Position numbers and translations under genes: made by a program. From assembly GCA_965660935.1 (NCBI GenBank), contig CBFIBR010000044.1:1-10377 (forward strand): a stretch of 10,377 nucleotides of DNA, in the 5' to 3' direction. Origin of the DNA: UBA1172 sp002457135 (GTDB lineage Bacteria > Pseudomonadota > Alphaproteobacteria > Puniceispirillales > UBA1172). Below the pieces are notes generated by a model. That model had not been told where the DNA came from, searched no databases, and was given only the letters and a program-made list of their open reading frames with translations. This document shows positions 1 through 6,479 of this stretch, in pieces; within the stretch, counting starts at the first letter, position 1, and each line of letters begins with the position of its first letter.

Positions 1-2
1 CC

Positions 3-290
3 AGCCTGTCGCAACTGACCACGGCCATTGAGCAGACTGATCTGGTCATCAGCGATATCGAGGTGCTGTTCCTGCATTATGCTGAAACCCTGCGTCACTG
101 GAGAAAGCGGTTCCTGCACAACCGGCAGCAGGCGGTCGAGCTGAAAGACGAATATTTCGCCCGTATCTGGGAATTTTATCTGGCAGCATCAGAGGCCGCG
201 TTCCGGAACGGCAACCTGGTGGTGTTCCAGATCCAGGTCAAGAAACCGGGGGCAAAACCCCCGGCCACCAGGGATTATATCTATTCCTGA
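3..290 (+). CDS. cfa: Cyclopropane-fatty-acyl-phospholipid synthase, C-terminal part (5' end outside window)
   Basis: Only the last 95 residues are present; the frame is open to the left edge, so the start lies upstream. The family transfers a methylene group from S-adenosylmethionine to the double bond of unsaturated acyl chains in membrane phospholipids, a stationary-phase and stress modification made at the inner face of the membrane. The visible part matches the C-terminal tail of the family: a DIEVL segment, then HYAETLRHWRKRF, then a WEFYLAASEAAFR segment, then VVFQIQVKK and a terminal TRDYIY. The SAM-binding fold and active-site residues lie upstream and cannot be checked. The GTG at 63 is an internal valine codon, not a start. 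It ends 19 bp before the end of the convergent DMT permease gene. Family identification is from recognised sequence pattern and is firm. Confidence 0.9.
   Translation, partial: SLSQLTTAIEQTDLVISDIEVLFLHYAETLRHWRKRFLHNRQQAVELKDEYFARIWEFYLAASEAAFRNGNLVVFQIQVKKPGAKPPATRDYIYS
246..264 (+). other. Strong GC hairpin inside the 3' end of cfa
   Basis: A perfect 7-bp inverted repeat CCGGGGG / CCCCCGG with a 5-nt CAAAA loop lies 23 nt before the cfa stop codon. It encodes part of a KPGAKPP segment. No T-run follows directly; a run of seven T occurs only about 50 nt further on (316-322). It is therefore not a standard intrinsic terminator. It might stabilise the 3' end of the mRNA or be a by-product of proline/glycine codons. 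Confidence 0.4.
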
Positions 291-309
291 TCCGCTTTAA
301 ACTTTGGCT

Positions 310-1284
310 TTAAGATTTTTTTGGGTTCCGTTGCGCACGTTCACGCATCAGGATGTAGTAATTCGCCATCACAACAATCATCACGCCGATAATGAAACTG
401 GCGGTGATCGTCTCACCAAAGAAGACCATGCCGATAACGACCCCCATGGGGATCGCGGTGTAATGCAATGGTGCCAGCACCGAGGCCGGGGCCAGGGTGT
501 GGCTGAGTGCCATCAGAAACTGCTGGAAACTGGCGGTCACGCCGATCGCAATCAGCATGAACCAGGCGTTCATCCCGATATCCCCCGATACCAGCGCGGG
601 CATGGAGCCATCAAAGAGACCCAGCACAAGGGCATAGAACACCCCGGCAATATTATGCCAGATCGACGTTGAAACAGGGGAATCGCTCCTGCCGATCTGG
701 CGCAGGTAGATAAACATCAACGCCGACAGAAACGGGAAGGCAAGCCCGAAGGCAATCCCGAGGGCGTTGCTGCTGAATTCCACCGGGCCAAGCAGGATCA
801 TAACCCCGGCAAACCCGGCCACCACGGCGGCGATACGGCGTATCCCGACGACCTCACCCAGCATCGGGGCCGCCAGAATGGTGATGAAAATCGGCATCAT
901 CTGGCCAAGCGCGGTGGCGAGGCTGAGGTCAATCAGCCCAAGCGCGATGAACCATGTCGTCAGGCCCAGCAGTCCGGCAATGCACCGCTTTGTCATGCCG
1001 CCGATATTGTTGATCCTGAACAGTTGGGGGCCACGCTGATGCCAGCCGTAAGCCAGCAGAAGCGGCAGGCAGAAAAGGTATCGGCAAAACAGGATGGCGA
1101 AAACAGGCAGATCGGCATGCAGCCATTTGACAAAAACGGCGATCACAAAGGACAGCGCAATTTCACCAAACAAGGCGGCGGAACCAAGCCCGACCGATTG
1201 GCCCGGTATAGGCTGGCCTGATTCGGGCTGGCGTGATTCGGGCGGGCGTGATGCAGGCTGGCCGTTCTGCTGTTCTGTGGTCAT
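310..1284 (-). CDS. DMT-superfamily permease with two EamA domains
   Basis: A 324-residue inner-membrane protein with about ten hydrophobic segments arranged as two EamA repeats, the fold of drug/metabolite transporters. The first repeat begins near residue 34 (AALFGEIALSFVIAVFVKW) and the second near residue 165. Features typical of the family are FxRY after the second helix, ALGQMMPIF in the fourth, and a late segment with hydrophobic helices around FFGETI. The substrate cannot be told; the family exports or imports metabolites, and some alphaproteobacterial relatives carry S-adenosylmethionine. The ATG at 1284 is preferred over TTG at 1290, though neither has a good Shine-Dalgarno sequence. 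Residues about 8-29 form a Pro/Gln/Ser-rich tail made of 15-bp DNA repeats and look unconserved. The gene follows the carboxymuconolactone-family gene by 59 bp on the same strand and may be co-transcribed with it. Confidence 0.85.
   Translation of the reverse strand: MTTEQQNGQPASRPPESRQPESGQPIPGQSVGLGSAALFGEIALSFVIAVFVKWLHADLPVFAILFCRYLFCLPLLLAYGWHQRGPQLFRINNIGGMTKRCIAGLLGLTTWFIALGLIDLSLATALGQMMPIFITILAAPMLGEVVGIRRIAAVVAGFAGVMILLGPVEFSSNALGIAFGLAFPFLSALMFIYLRQIGRSDSPVSTSIWHNIAGVFYALVLGLFDGSMPALVSGDIGMNAWFMLIAIGVTASFQQFLMALSHTLAPASVLAPLHYTAIPMGVVIGMVFFGETITASFIIGVMIVVMANYYILMRERAQRNPKKS
1213..1263. repeat. 15-bp in-frame tandem repeat in the DMT permease N-terminus
   Basis: Three consecutive 15-bp units start at 1213, 1228 and 1243, with a 6-bp partial unit at 1258-1263. 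The first two differ at one base (CTGGCCTGATTCGGG, CTGGCGTGATTCGGG); the third is more diverged. On the coding strand they give five-residue Pro-Glu-Ser-Arg/Gly-Gln-type units. The period is a multiple of three, so copy-number change would alter only the length of the tail. Confidence 0.8.
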
Positions 1285-1285
1285 G

Positions 1286-1333
1286 CCCAAGATTCAATCA
1301 TGGCGGGCTTCAATCATGGCGAGCTTCAATCAT
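1286..1333. repeat. 16-bp tandem repeat upstream of the DMT permease start
   Basis: On the minus strand, ATGATTGAAGCTCGCC is followed by ATGATTGAAGCCCGCC (one base different) and by a partly diverged third copy starting ATGATTGAA. Units begin at 1333, 1317 and 1301 reading leftward. The array fills most of the 59-bp gap between the carboxymuconolactone-family stop codon and the permease start. Each unit supplies an ATG in a new frame because 16 is not a multiple of three. Confidence 0.85.
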
Positions 1334-1343
1334 TCTGGAAAGG

Positions 1344-1724
1344 TCAATCAAGCATGCCCTTTTCATCCAGGACCTTGCGCGCAGCGCGGAAGCATTCGAG
1401 CGATTGCGGCACCCCGCAATAGATCCCGATAACATGAATGATTGCGCGGATTTCCTCCACCGTCACGCCATTGCTGATGGCACCGCGGCAATGCAGCTCC
1501 CATTCGTGCATCTTGCCGAGGGCGCCGATCATGGCCAGGTTCATCATCGAGCGTGTCTTGGCGTCAATCGCCTCATCACCCCAGCCGAAACCCCAGCACC
1601 AGGCGGTCATCGCTTCCTGAAAAGGTCGCGTGAACTCATCAGCGTTTTTCATGGTGTTTTCAACGTATTCAGCGCCAAGCGTGGCCTTGCGCTTTTCAAG
1701 GCCGATATCAAATTTGTTATCCAT
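1344..1724 (-). CDS. Carboxymuconolactone decarboxylase family protein
   Basis: A 126-residue single-domain, all-helical soluble protein of the CMD family (PF02627). The family includes 4-carboxymuconolactone decarboxylase of the protocatechuate pathway and many uncharacterised relatives. Supporting motifs are AWCWGFGW near residue 41, the central KTRSMMNLAMIGALG stretch (57-70), ELHCRGAISNGVTVEEI (76-92) and IYCGVPQSLE (101-110). There is no CxxC pair as in the AhpD peroxidase branch, so a decarboxylase-like or unknown role is more likely than peroxidase. No other protocatechuate-pathway gene is in the window, so a PcaC assignment is not justified. The ATG at 1724 is preceded by GGAGAGG at a suitable distance. 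The frame extends upstream to 1880, but that part has no family similarity and overlaps the neighbouring gene. Confidence 0.85.
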   Translation of the reverse strand: MDNKFDIGLEKRKATLGAEYVENTMKNADEFTRPFQEAMTAWCWGFGWGDEAIDAKTRSMMNLAMIGALGKMHEWELHCRGAISNGVTVEEIRAIIHVIGIYCGVPQSLECFRAARKVLDEKGMLD

Positions 1725-1815
1725 GGGGATTTTCCTCTCCTGAAACATTATCGGCCTTACTGTCGCAACCCGTCCCGGCCATTGCAAGCCTTTCCGGGTC
1801 GCAAGGCAGGATGCT

Positions 1816-2268
1816 TCAGGATCGGGGCAGTGCTTCCCGGGCGCGAGCGCGGGCGCGGGCGCTGTCAGGGTCAGGCACATGAATAAGCCCGGCGAGGCGG
1901 CGCATCAGGGCATGTTCATGATCATCAACAACGCCATCGGCCAGCACCACACGCCAGAGCAGTTCCATCAGGTGAATTTTGTCTTCCGGTTCGTATTCGG
2001 CATTGACCAGCCGGGTCCAGCCATAGAGATCAGCAGCGGTTTCAGCCGATGACCGGGCCTCAGCCATCAGCTTTTCAACGGAATCATCATCAAGCCCGAA
2101 TTCATCATGGACAATGCGGCGGATCTGGTTTTCTTCATCAGGGTCAGCATCACCATCAACAAAAAGGGCGCGGAACAGCAGCGCGGTGGCGGCTAGGCGG
2201 AGCTTTTCGCCATCATCCGCAGGGGCGGCCTTTTCGCCTTCAATCAGTTTGCTGAAAAAATCGAGCAT
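1816..2268 (-). CDS. TerB-like (tellurite resistance TerB family) protein
   Basis: A 150-residue, strongly acidic, helical cytoplasmic protein resembling the TerB/TerB-like fold. Two acidic motifs are typical: VDGDADPDEE (37-46), after a helix of the LLFRALF type, and LADGVVDDHEHALMRRLAGL (109-128). In TerB these aspartates and glutamates bind metal; here that is inferred from family resemblance. Most chromosomal members of this group have no proven function, and none of the usual ter genes is nearby, so tellurite resistance should not be assumed. The last 15 residues are an Ala-Arg repeat (ARARARARE) encoded by near-identical 6-bp units. The ATG at 2268 has a GGGAG Shine-Dalgarno sequence 9 nt upstream. 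It lies between clpB and the carboxymuconolactone-family gene on the same strand. Confidence 0.78.
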   Translation of the reverse strand: MLDFFSKLIEGEKAAPADDGEKLRLAATALLFRALFVDGDADPDEENQIRRIVHDEFGLDDDSVEKLMAEARSSAETAADLYGWTRLVNAEYEPEDKIHLMELLWRVVLADGVVDDHEHALMRRLAGLIHVPDPDSARARARAREALPRS

Positions 2269-2317
2269 CCGCTCATCTCCCTTTTGGTCGACTAAAGTGA
2301 TAGAGAGCTAGAGATAG

Positions 2318-2332
2318 ACCCGCAACGCGGGT
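2318..2332 (-). terminator. Weak hairpin after clpB, possible terminator
   Basis: ACCCGC-AAC-GCGGGT forms a perfect 6-bp stem with a 3-nt loop 10 bp past the clpB stop codon. Reading with clpB (minus strand), it is followed by CTATCTCT, pyrimidine-rich but not a U-run. It may act as a weak or Rho-assisted terminator or as an mRNA 3'-end stabiliser. It is the only separation seen between clpB and the terB-like gene, so partial readthrough is plausible. Confidence 0.4.
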
Positions 2333-2342
2333 AAGGCAAGCA

Positions 2343-4955
2343 TCACGCGGCCCCTGATTGAGCTTCCTCACCACCATTTCGGGTGAAGATGAGCCTGTCC
2401 TCTGCCGGGTCAAGATCAACCGTGATGATATCGCCCTCATTGAAAAGACCATCGAGAATAGCCTCAGCCAGGCGGTTATGGACTTCATCCTGGATCAGCC
2501 GTTTCAGCGGCCTGGCCCCAAACTGGGGGTCATAACCGTGATCACCGATCCACAGCTTTGCCTTTTCGGTCACTTCAATGCCGAGGCCCTGCTCATTGAG
2601 CCGACGGGCCAGGCTATCAACCTGAATATCGACAATCGTGGCCATGTCGTCACGGCCAAGGCGGTTGAACAGCACCACCGCATCAAGGCGATTGAGAAAT
2701 TCGGGCCGAAACGCCGCCTGAACATCAGCCATCACCGGCTCCCTTGCCTCATTGCTGGAGGCATTGTCCGGCAGGGCAAGCAGGTGTTCAGCCCCGATAT
2801 TGGAGGTCAGCAGGATAATGGTATTGCGGAAATCAACCTGCCGTCCCTGCCCGTCAGTCAGGTGGCCTTCATCCAGCACCTGCAACAGGACATTGAAGAT
2901 ATCGGGGTGGGCTTTCTCAATCTCGTCAAACAGGATCACCTGATACGGGCGGCGGCGCACGGCCTCGGTCAGGCTGCCGCCATCTTCATAGCCGACATAA
3001 CCCGGCGGTGCGCCAATCAGGCGGGAGACAGCGTGTTTTTCCATGTATTCCGACATATCCATGCGCAGGATTGCGGTGGCATCATCAAACAGGAACCGCG
3101 CCAGTGCCTTGGACAATTCGGTCTTGCCGACCCCGGTGGGGCCAAGCATCAGGAAGCTGCCTATCGGCTGGTCAGGATCAGCAATCCCGGCCCGCGCCCG
3201 GCGGGTGGCATTGGCAACCGCGGCAATAGCCTCAGCCTGGCCAACCACCGCGCTGGCCAGCGTATCCTCCATCTGGAGCAGTTTTTCCCTCTCCCCCTCC
3301 ATCATCTTGTCAACCGGGATACCGGTCCAGCTGCTGATGACCTGGGCGATATGCCGGGCTTCAACCTCTTCTTCAAACATTGTGCTGGCGGCAACCGCAT
3401 CCTTGGCGGCGGCGAGTTGCTGTTCCAGCCCGGGCAGGGTTCCGTAGGTTAGCTCGGCGGCCTGTTCAAGCGCACCATCACGCTGCGCCACGGCAAGGTT
3501 ATGCCTGGCATCCTCCACCGCCTGCTGGAGCTGGCTGATCTCATTGCGCTGGCTGGTCACCTGCTCCCACTCACCGGTGAGGGTTCGTGACTGTGTTTCA
3601 AGCTCACCCAGCTCATCGGCAATGGCTTCGAGCCGTTTTGTCTTGCGGGCTGCACCATCCTTTTTCAGCGCGGCCTCCTCAATCTTGAGCTGGATGATCT
3701 GGCGGTCAACGCGGTCCAGTTCTTCGGGCTTGCTGTCGGATGCCATGCGGAGCAGGCTGGCGGCCTCATCCATAACATCAATCGCCTTGTCGGGCAGAAA
3801 CCGCTCATTGATGTAGCGATCCGAAAGCCGGGCGGCGGCGATAATCGCATCATCAGTGATCCTGATACCGTGGTGGAGTTCATACTTCTCCTTCAGGCCG
3901 CGGAGGACAAAGACCGTATCCTCAACCCCAGGTTCATCCACAAAAACAGGCTGGAACCGGCGGGCAAGGGCGCTGTCCTTTTCGATATAGCGGCGGTATT
4001 CATCCAGCGTCGTGGCCCCGATGCAATGCAGCTCACCCCGCGCCAGCGCAGGCTTGAGCAGGTTTGACGCATCCATGGCACCATCGGTTTTTCCGGCCCC
4101 GACCAACTGATGCATCTCATCAATAAAGAGGATGATCTCACCGTCACGGGACTGGACTTCCTTCATCACGGCCTTGAGCCGTTCTTCAAACTCGCCGCGA
4201 TATTTCGCGCCCGCCACCAGCGCGCCCATATCCAGCACCAGCAACGTCTTGTTGAGCAGGGCCTTGGGGACATCACGGTCAATGATACGCTGCGCCAAAC
4301 CCTCGGCAATGGCGGTCTTGCCCACACCGGGCTGGCCGATCAGCACAGGGTTGTTCTTGGTCCGGCGTGACAATATCTGGATGGTGCGGCGGATTTCGGT
4401 ATCACGGCCGATAACAGGGTCCAGCTTACCTTTACGGGCGGCGGCTGTGAGGTCATCTGCGTATTTGCCGAGGGCTTCAAAACTGTCCTCGCCAGCATCG
4501 CTGTCAACACGGCGGCCGGCACGCTGGGCATTGAGCGACTGTTCCAGCAGGTTCGGATCAATGCCTGCCTTTTTCATGATACGGGCAACAGGCGCATCCG
4601 ATTTCGCCATGGCAAGGGTGACGATATCGGCGGCGACAAAATCATCCTGACGGCCCTTGGCCATGGCCCCGGCCTTGGCAAATATCTTGGCCAGCGCGGG
4701 ATCAAGGCTGAAATTGCCAGCGCCATTGCCGGTCACCTTGGGCCTGCTGTCAATGCTGTCCTCAAGCGCTTCACGGAGGGCGCTGGAATCGCCGCCCGAA
4801 CGGTCGATCAGCATGGCGGCAATGGTATTATCGTCATCGAGCAGCGCGAACAGGACGTGTTCAGGCGACAATTGCTGGTGATCGTAACTGAGGGCGAGGT
4901 TCTGTGCCTCACCGATTGCATTCCGCATCAAGGCGGTCATGTTTTCCATGTTCAT
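2343..4955 (-). CDS. clpB: ATP-dependent chaperone ClpB (Hsp100 disaggregase)
   Basis: A full-length 870-residue ClpB, the hexameric AAA+ disaggregase that with DnaK/DnaJ/GrpE recovers aggregated proteins in the cytoplasm. Domains in order: the N-terminal Clp domain (about 5-145), AAA+ module 1 with Walker A GQPGVGKT (207-214), Walker B ILFIDE (275-280) and pore loop KYRG (251-254), the coiled-coil middle domain (about 402-525), then AAA+ module 2 with Walker A GPTGVGKT (605-612), pore loop GYVG (652-655), Walker B VILFDE (673-678) and sensor-2 GARPLKR (813-819). The middle domain and lack of a ClpP-binding loop separate it from ClpA and ClpC. No key residue appears lost. The ATG at 4955 is preferred because GGAG lies 6 nt upstream; in-frame codons further up (to 5000) overlap that ribosome-binding site. 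Confidence 0.97.
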   Translation of the reverse strand: MNMENMTALMRNAIGEAQNLALSYDHQQLSPEHVLFALLDDDNTIAAMLIDRSGGDSSALREALEDSIDSRPKVTGNGAGNFSLDPALAKIFAKAGAMAKGRQDDFVAADIVTLAMAKSDAPVARIMKKAGIDPNLLEQSLNAQRAGRRVDSDAGEDSFEALGKYADDLTAAARKGKLDPVIGRDTEIRRTIQILSRRTKNNPVLIGQPGVGKTAIAEGLAQRIIDRDVPKALLNKTLLVLDMGALVAGAKYRGEFEERLKAVMKEVQSRDGEIILFIDEMHQLVGAGKTDGAMDASNLLKPALARGELHCIGATTLDEYRRYIEKDSALARRFQPVFVDEPGVEDTVFVLRGLKEKYELHHGIRITDDAIIAAARLSDRYINERFLPDKAIDVMDEAASLLRMASDSKPEELDRVDRQIIQLKIEEAALKKDGAARKTKRLEAIADELGELETQSRTLTGEWEQVTSQRNEISQLQQAVEDARHNLAVAQRDGALEQAAELTYGTLPGLEQQLAAAKDAVAASTMFEEEVEARHIAQVISSWTGIPVDKMMEGEREKLLQMEDTLASAVVGQAEAIAAVANATRRARAGIADPDQPIGSFLMLGPTGVGKTELSKALARFLFDDATAILRMDMSEYMEKHAVSRLIGAPPGYVGYEDGGSLTEAVRRRPYQVILFDEIEKAHPDIFNVLLQVLDEGHLTDGQGRQVDFRNTIILLTSNIGAEHLLALPDNASSNEAREPVMADVQAAFRPEFLNRLDAVVLFNRLGRDDMATIVDIQVDSLARRLNEQGLGIEVTEKAKLWIGDHGYDPQFGARPLKRLIQDEVHNRLAEAILDGLFNEGDIITVDLDPAEDRLIFTRNGGEEAQSGAA

Positions 4956-5050
4956 GGTCTTCTCCATCTTGCGATCACCGACCCGATCAGGCATCGACAA
5001 TCTATTTCCCGACAGAAACCGCCCGTTATGGCGCGGCCCTTATAGTCATG

Positions 5051-5079
5051 TAATTGGTTATCAGGCCAGCGAATTTCAA
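5051..5079 (-). promoter_or_regulatory. Candidate heat-shock-type promoter of clpB
   Basis: On the clpB strand, TTGAAA (5079-5074), preceded by A, is followed after 17 bp by CAATTA (5056-5051), preceded by C. This resembles the -35 element of RpoH (sigma-32) promoters, whereas the -10 match is loose. It lies about 95 bp upstream of the clpB start. clpB is a classic RpoH-dependent gene, which favours the reading, but the match is only partial. Confidence 0.3.
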
Positions 5080-5109
5080 TATGGCTATAGGCCTGACTGC
5101 CTATTTGCG

Positions 5110-5126
5110 CTAATATTGAATATTAG
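5110..5126. promoter_or_regulatory. 17-bp palindrome just before the DUF3422 gene
   Basis: CTAATATT-G-AATATTAG is a perfect inverted repeat with 8-bp arms around one base. It ends 9 bp before the DUF3422 start codon and touches its AGAGG Shine-Dalgarno sequence. Position and symmetry suit a repressor operator. As RNA, the stem would partly cover the ribosome-binding site. No known regulator consensus is claimed. Confidence 0.45.
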
Positions 5127-5135
5127 AGGTTCCTA

Positions 5136-6449
5136 ATGATTACCAGTGATCTGCGATCCTATTTTGATGCTGAACTGCATACCAGGCCGTTCATGCAGCT
5201 TGGCACCAACCAGCGCATTTTCCATTTTGCCATGCATTGCGGTGAAACCGACCCTGTCCGAGCGTGGAAATATTTCAATGAGGTCATCAGCCCTGCATTC
5301 AAGATCAAGTCACCAAAGACCACAGGGCGATTTCACATCAATTCAAGCGATGAGATGACGATCCGGTATGAACGTCACACCGAATTCATCAGCCTTGGTA
5401 TTTTCTATCATGATGCCGTTGATCCCGATGCCATGTTCGACCCCGAAGCCCCGGGGAGGCTGCCTGCTGAACTGGTAACCAAGGCACCGGGTCCGATCAT
5501 CAGCGCCACCTGGATTGAAATGATCCCGGGCAACCGCCCGCTCACGCCGGAGGAAGCCTCAGCCATTATCGGTCAGGAAAATGTTGCCGCATCCCAGGTG
5601 TCGGAACAGGGAACCCAGACCTATAACGCCTTCAAGCTGGATCAGCATCCCTTCCTGAAGCATGGGTTCAACCGTGTCTTTGTGCAGAATAACGGGCTGG
5701 GCAGCCGCCAGACCGGGCGACTGTCCCAGCGCCTGATCGAGCTTGAGGTCTATCGCCAGTTTGCCCTGCTGGGGTTGCCGATGGTGCGCGACCTGCAAGG
5801 CGAATTGAGCGGGCTTGAACACGATATCGCCGCCATCACGCACCTGATGGATCATGAGGAAGAGGACGATAATCCCGACCGTTTCGACCATGAAATGGAT
5901 CAGCTGACCAGCATCATGGCGCGGATTGAGCGCATTTCGGCCCAGTCATCGTATCGACTGGCTGCATCCATGGCGTATCAGGCGATTGCCGACCGGCGTA
6001 TCCTTGAGCTGCGCGAACAACGCCTCAAGGGATTTCAGACCCTGCATGATTTTCTAGACCGCAGGCTGTCCCCGGCCATCCGCACCTGTTCAGCGTTTCA
6101 GAGCAGGCTGGATAATCTGGCCGTTCGGGCCCAGCGCAGCAACACCCTGCTGAGAACCCGCATTGATATGCGCATCCAGAAACAGAACAATGATCTGCTG
6201 AAATCCATGGAATCCCGCGCCCGCGCCCAGTTGCAGTTGCAGGAAACCGTAGAGCTGCTGTCGGTTGCCGCCATCACCTATTACATGGTCAGCCTTATTT
6301 CCTATGTTCTGGGGGGGATCAAATCGATCACCGTGATCAAGCCGGTCATCCTTTCGATTGCGGTGCCGGTCATCGCCTTCACGCTCTATGGGCTGATCCG
6401 GCTGGTGCGCCGCAAGCTGAAACAGAAGGGCGACCAGAACAAGTCCTGA
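5136..6449 (+). CDS. DUF3422 family membrane-anchored protein
   Basis: A 437-residue protein resembling the DUF3422 family (PF11902), found in many proteobacteria and without known function. The N-terminal half starts with the family's E-H-RP pattern (LRSYFDAELHTRPFMQL), a conserved RYERHTEFISLGIF stretch (77-90) and a GxGSRQTGRLSQRLIELEVYR stretch near residues 190-210. The middle (about 210-370) is largely helical and charged, probably coiled coil. Two hydrophobic helices near the C-terminus (about 374-394 and 402-423) are followed by a Lys/Arg-rich tail, suggesting a cytoplasmic protein anchored in the inner membrane by a C-terminal hairpin. There is no signal peptide. The ATG at 5136 follows AGAGG by 6 nt. 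The gene is divergent from clpB and ends 21 bp from the end of the iron permease gene on the other strand. Confidence 0.85.
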   Translation: MITSDLRSYFDAELHTRPFMQLGTNQRIFHFAMHCGETDPVRAWKYFNEVISPAFKIKSPKTTGRFHINSSDEMTIRYERHTEFISLGIFYHDAVDPDAMFDPEAPGRLPAELVTKAPGPIISATWIEMIPGNRPLTPEEASAIIGQENVAASQVSEQGTQTYNAFKLDQHPFLKHGFNRVFVQNNGLGSRQTGRLSQRLIELEVYRQFALLGLPMVRDLQGELSGLEHDIAAITHLMDHEEEDDNPDRFDHEMDQLTSIMARIERISAQSSYRLAASMAYQAIADRRILELREQRLKGFQTLHDFLDRRLSPAIRTCSAFQSRLDNLAVRAQRSNTLLRTRIDMRIQKQNNDLLKSMESRARAQLQLQETVELLSVAAITYYMVSLISYVLGGIKSITVIKPVILSIAVPVIAFTLYGLIRLVRRKLKQKGDQNKS

Positions 6450-6479
6450 TCTGGCGTTTGATGGCCTGATCTAGCGTTT
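6445..6479. repeat. 20-bp period direct repeat at the convergent gene ends
   Basis: CCTGATCTGGCGTTT at 6445-6459 recurs as CCTGATCTAGCGTTT at 6465-6479, with 14 of 15 bases identical and a 20-bp period. The first copy contains the DUF3422 stop codon (TGA at 6447-6449). The second contains the permease stop codon (TAG on the minus strand, 6473-6471), and the single mismatch falls exactly in that codon. No terminator hairpin is seen between the two genes. Confidence 0.75.

Noticed and set aside
291..322. Intrinsic terminator between cfa and the DMT gene
   Set aside because: There is a T-run but no hairpin next to it; GCTTTAA occurs as a direct, not inverted, repeat.
1755..1780. Sigma-54-like GG/GC motif (TGGC ... 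TTGC) upstream of the carboxymuconolactone-family gene
   Set aside because: The gap between the two elements is 9 nt rather than 7, so the spacing is wrong.
1816..1865. Ala-Arg repeat tail of the terB-like protein as a functional domain
   Set aside because: It is encoded by GC-rich 6-bp units and most likely reflects slippage; nothing supports a specific role.
1725..1880. N-terminal extension of the carboxymuconolactone-family protein
   Set aside because: The extension has no family similarity, overlaps the terB-like end, and the internal ATG at 1724 has a good ribosome-binding site.
1233..1886. 217-codon plus-strand frame across several leftward genes
   Set aside because: It spans the antisense of the DMT start, the carboxymuconolactone-family gene and the terB-like end, with no recognisable domain.
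2358..3452. 364-codon open frame on the plus strand
   Set aside because: It lies wholly antisense to clpB, which is unambiguous and full length; the frame is a by-product of codon bias and matches no family I recognise.
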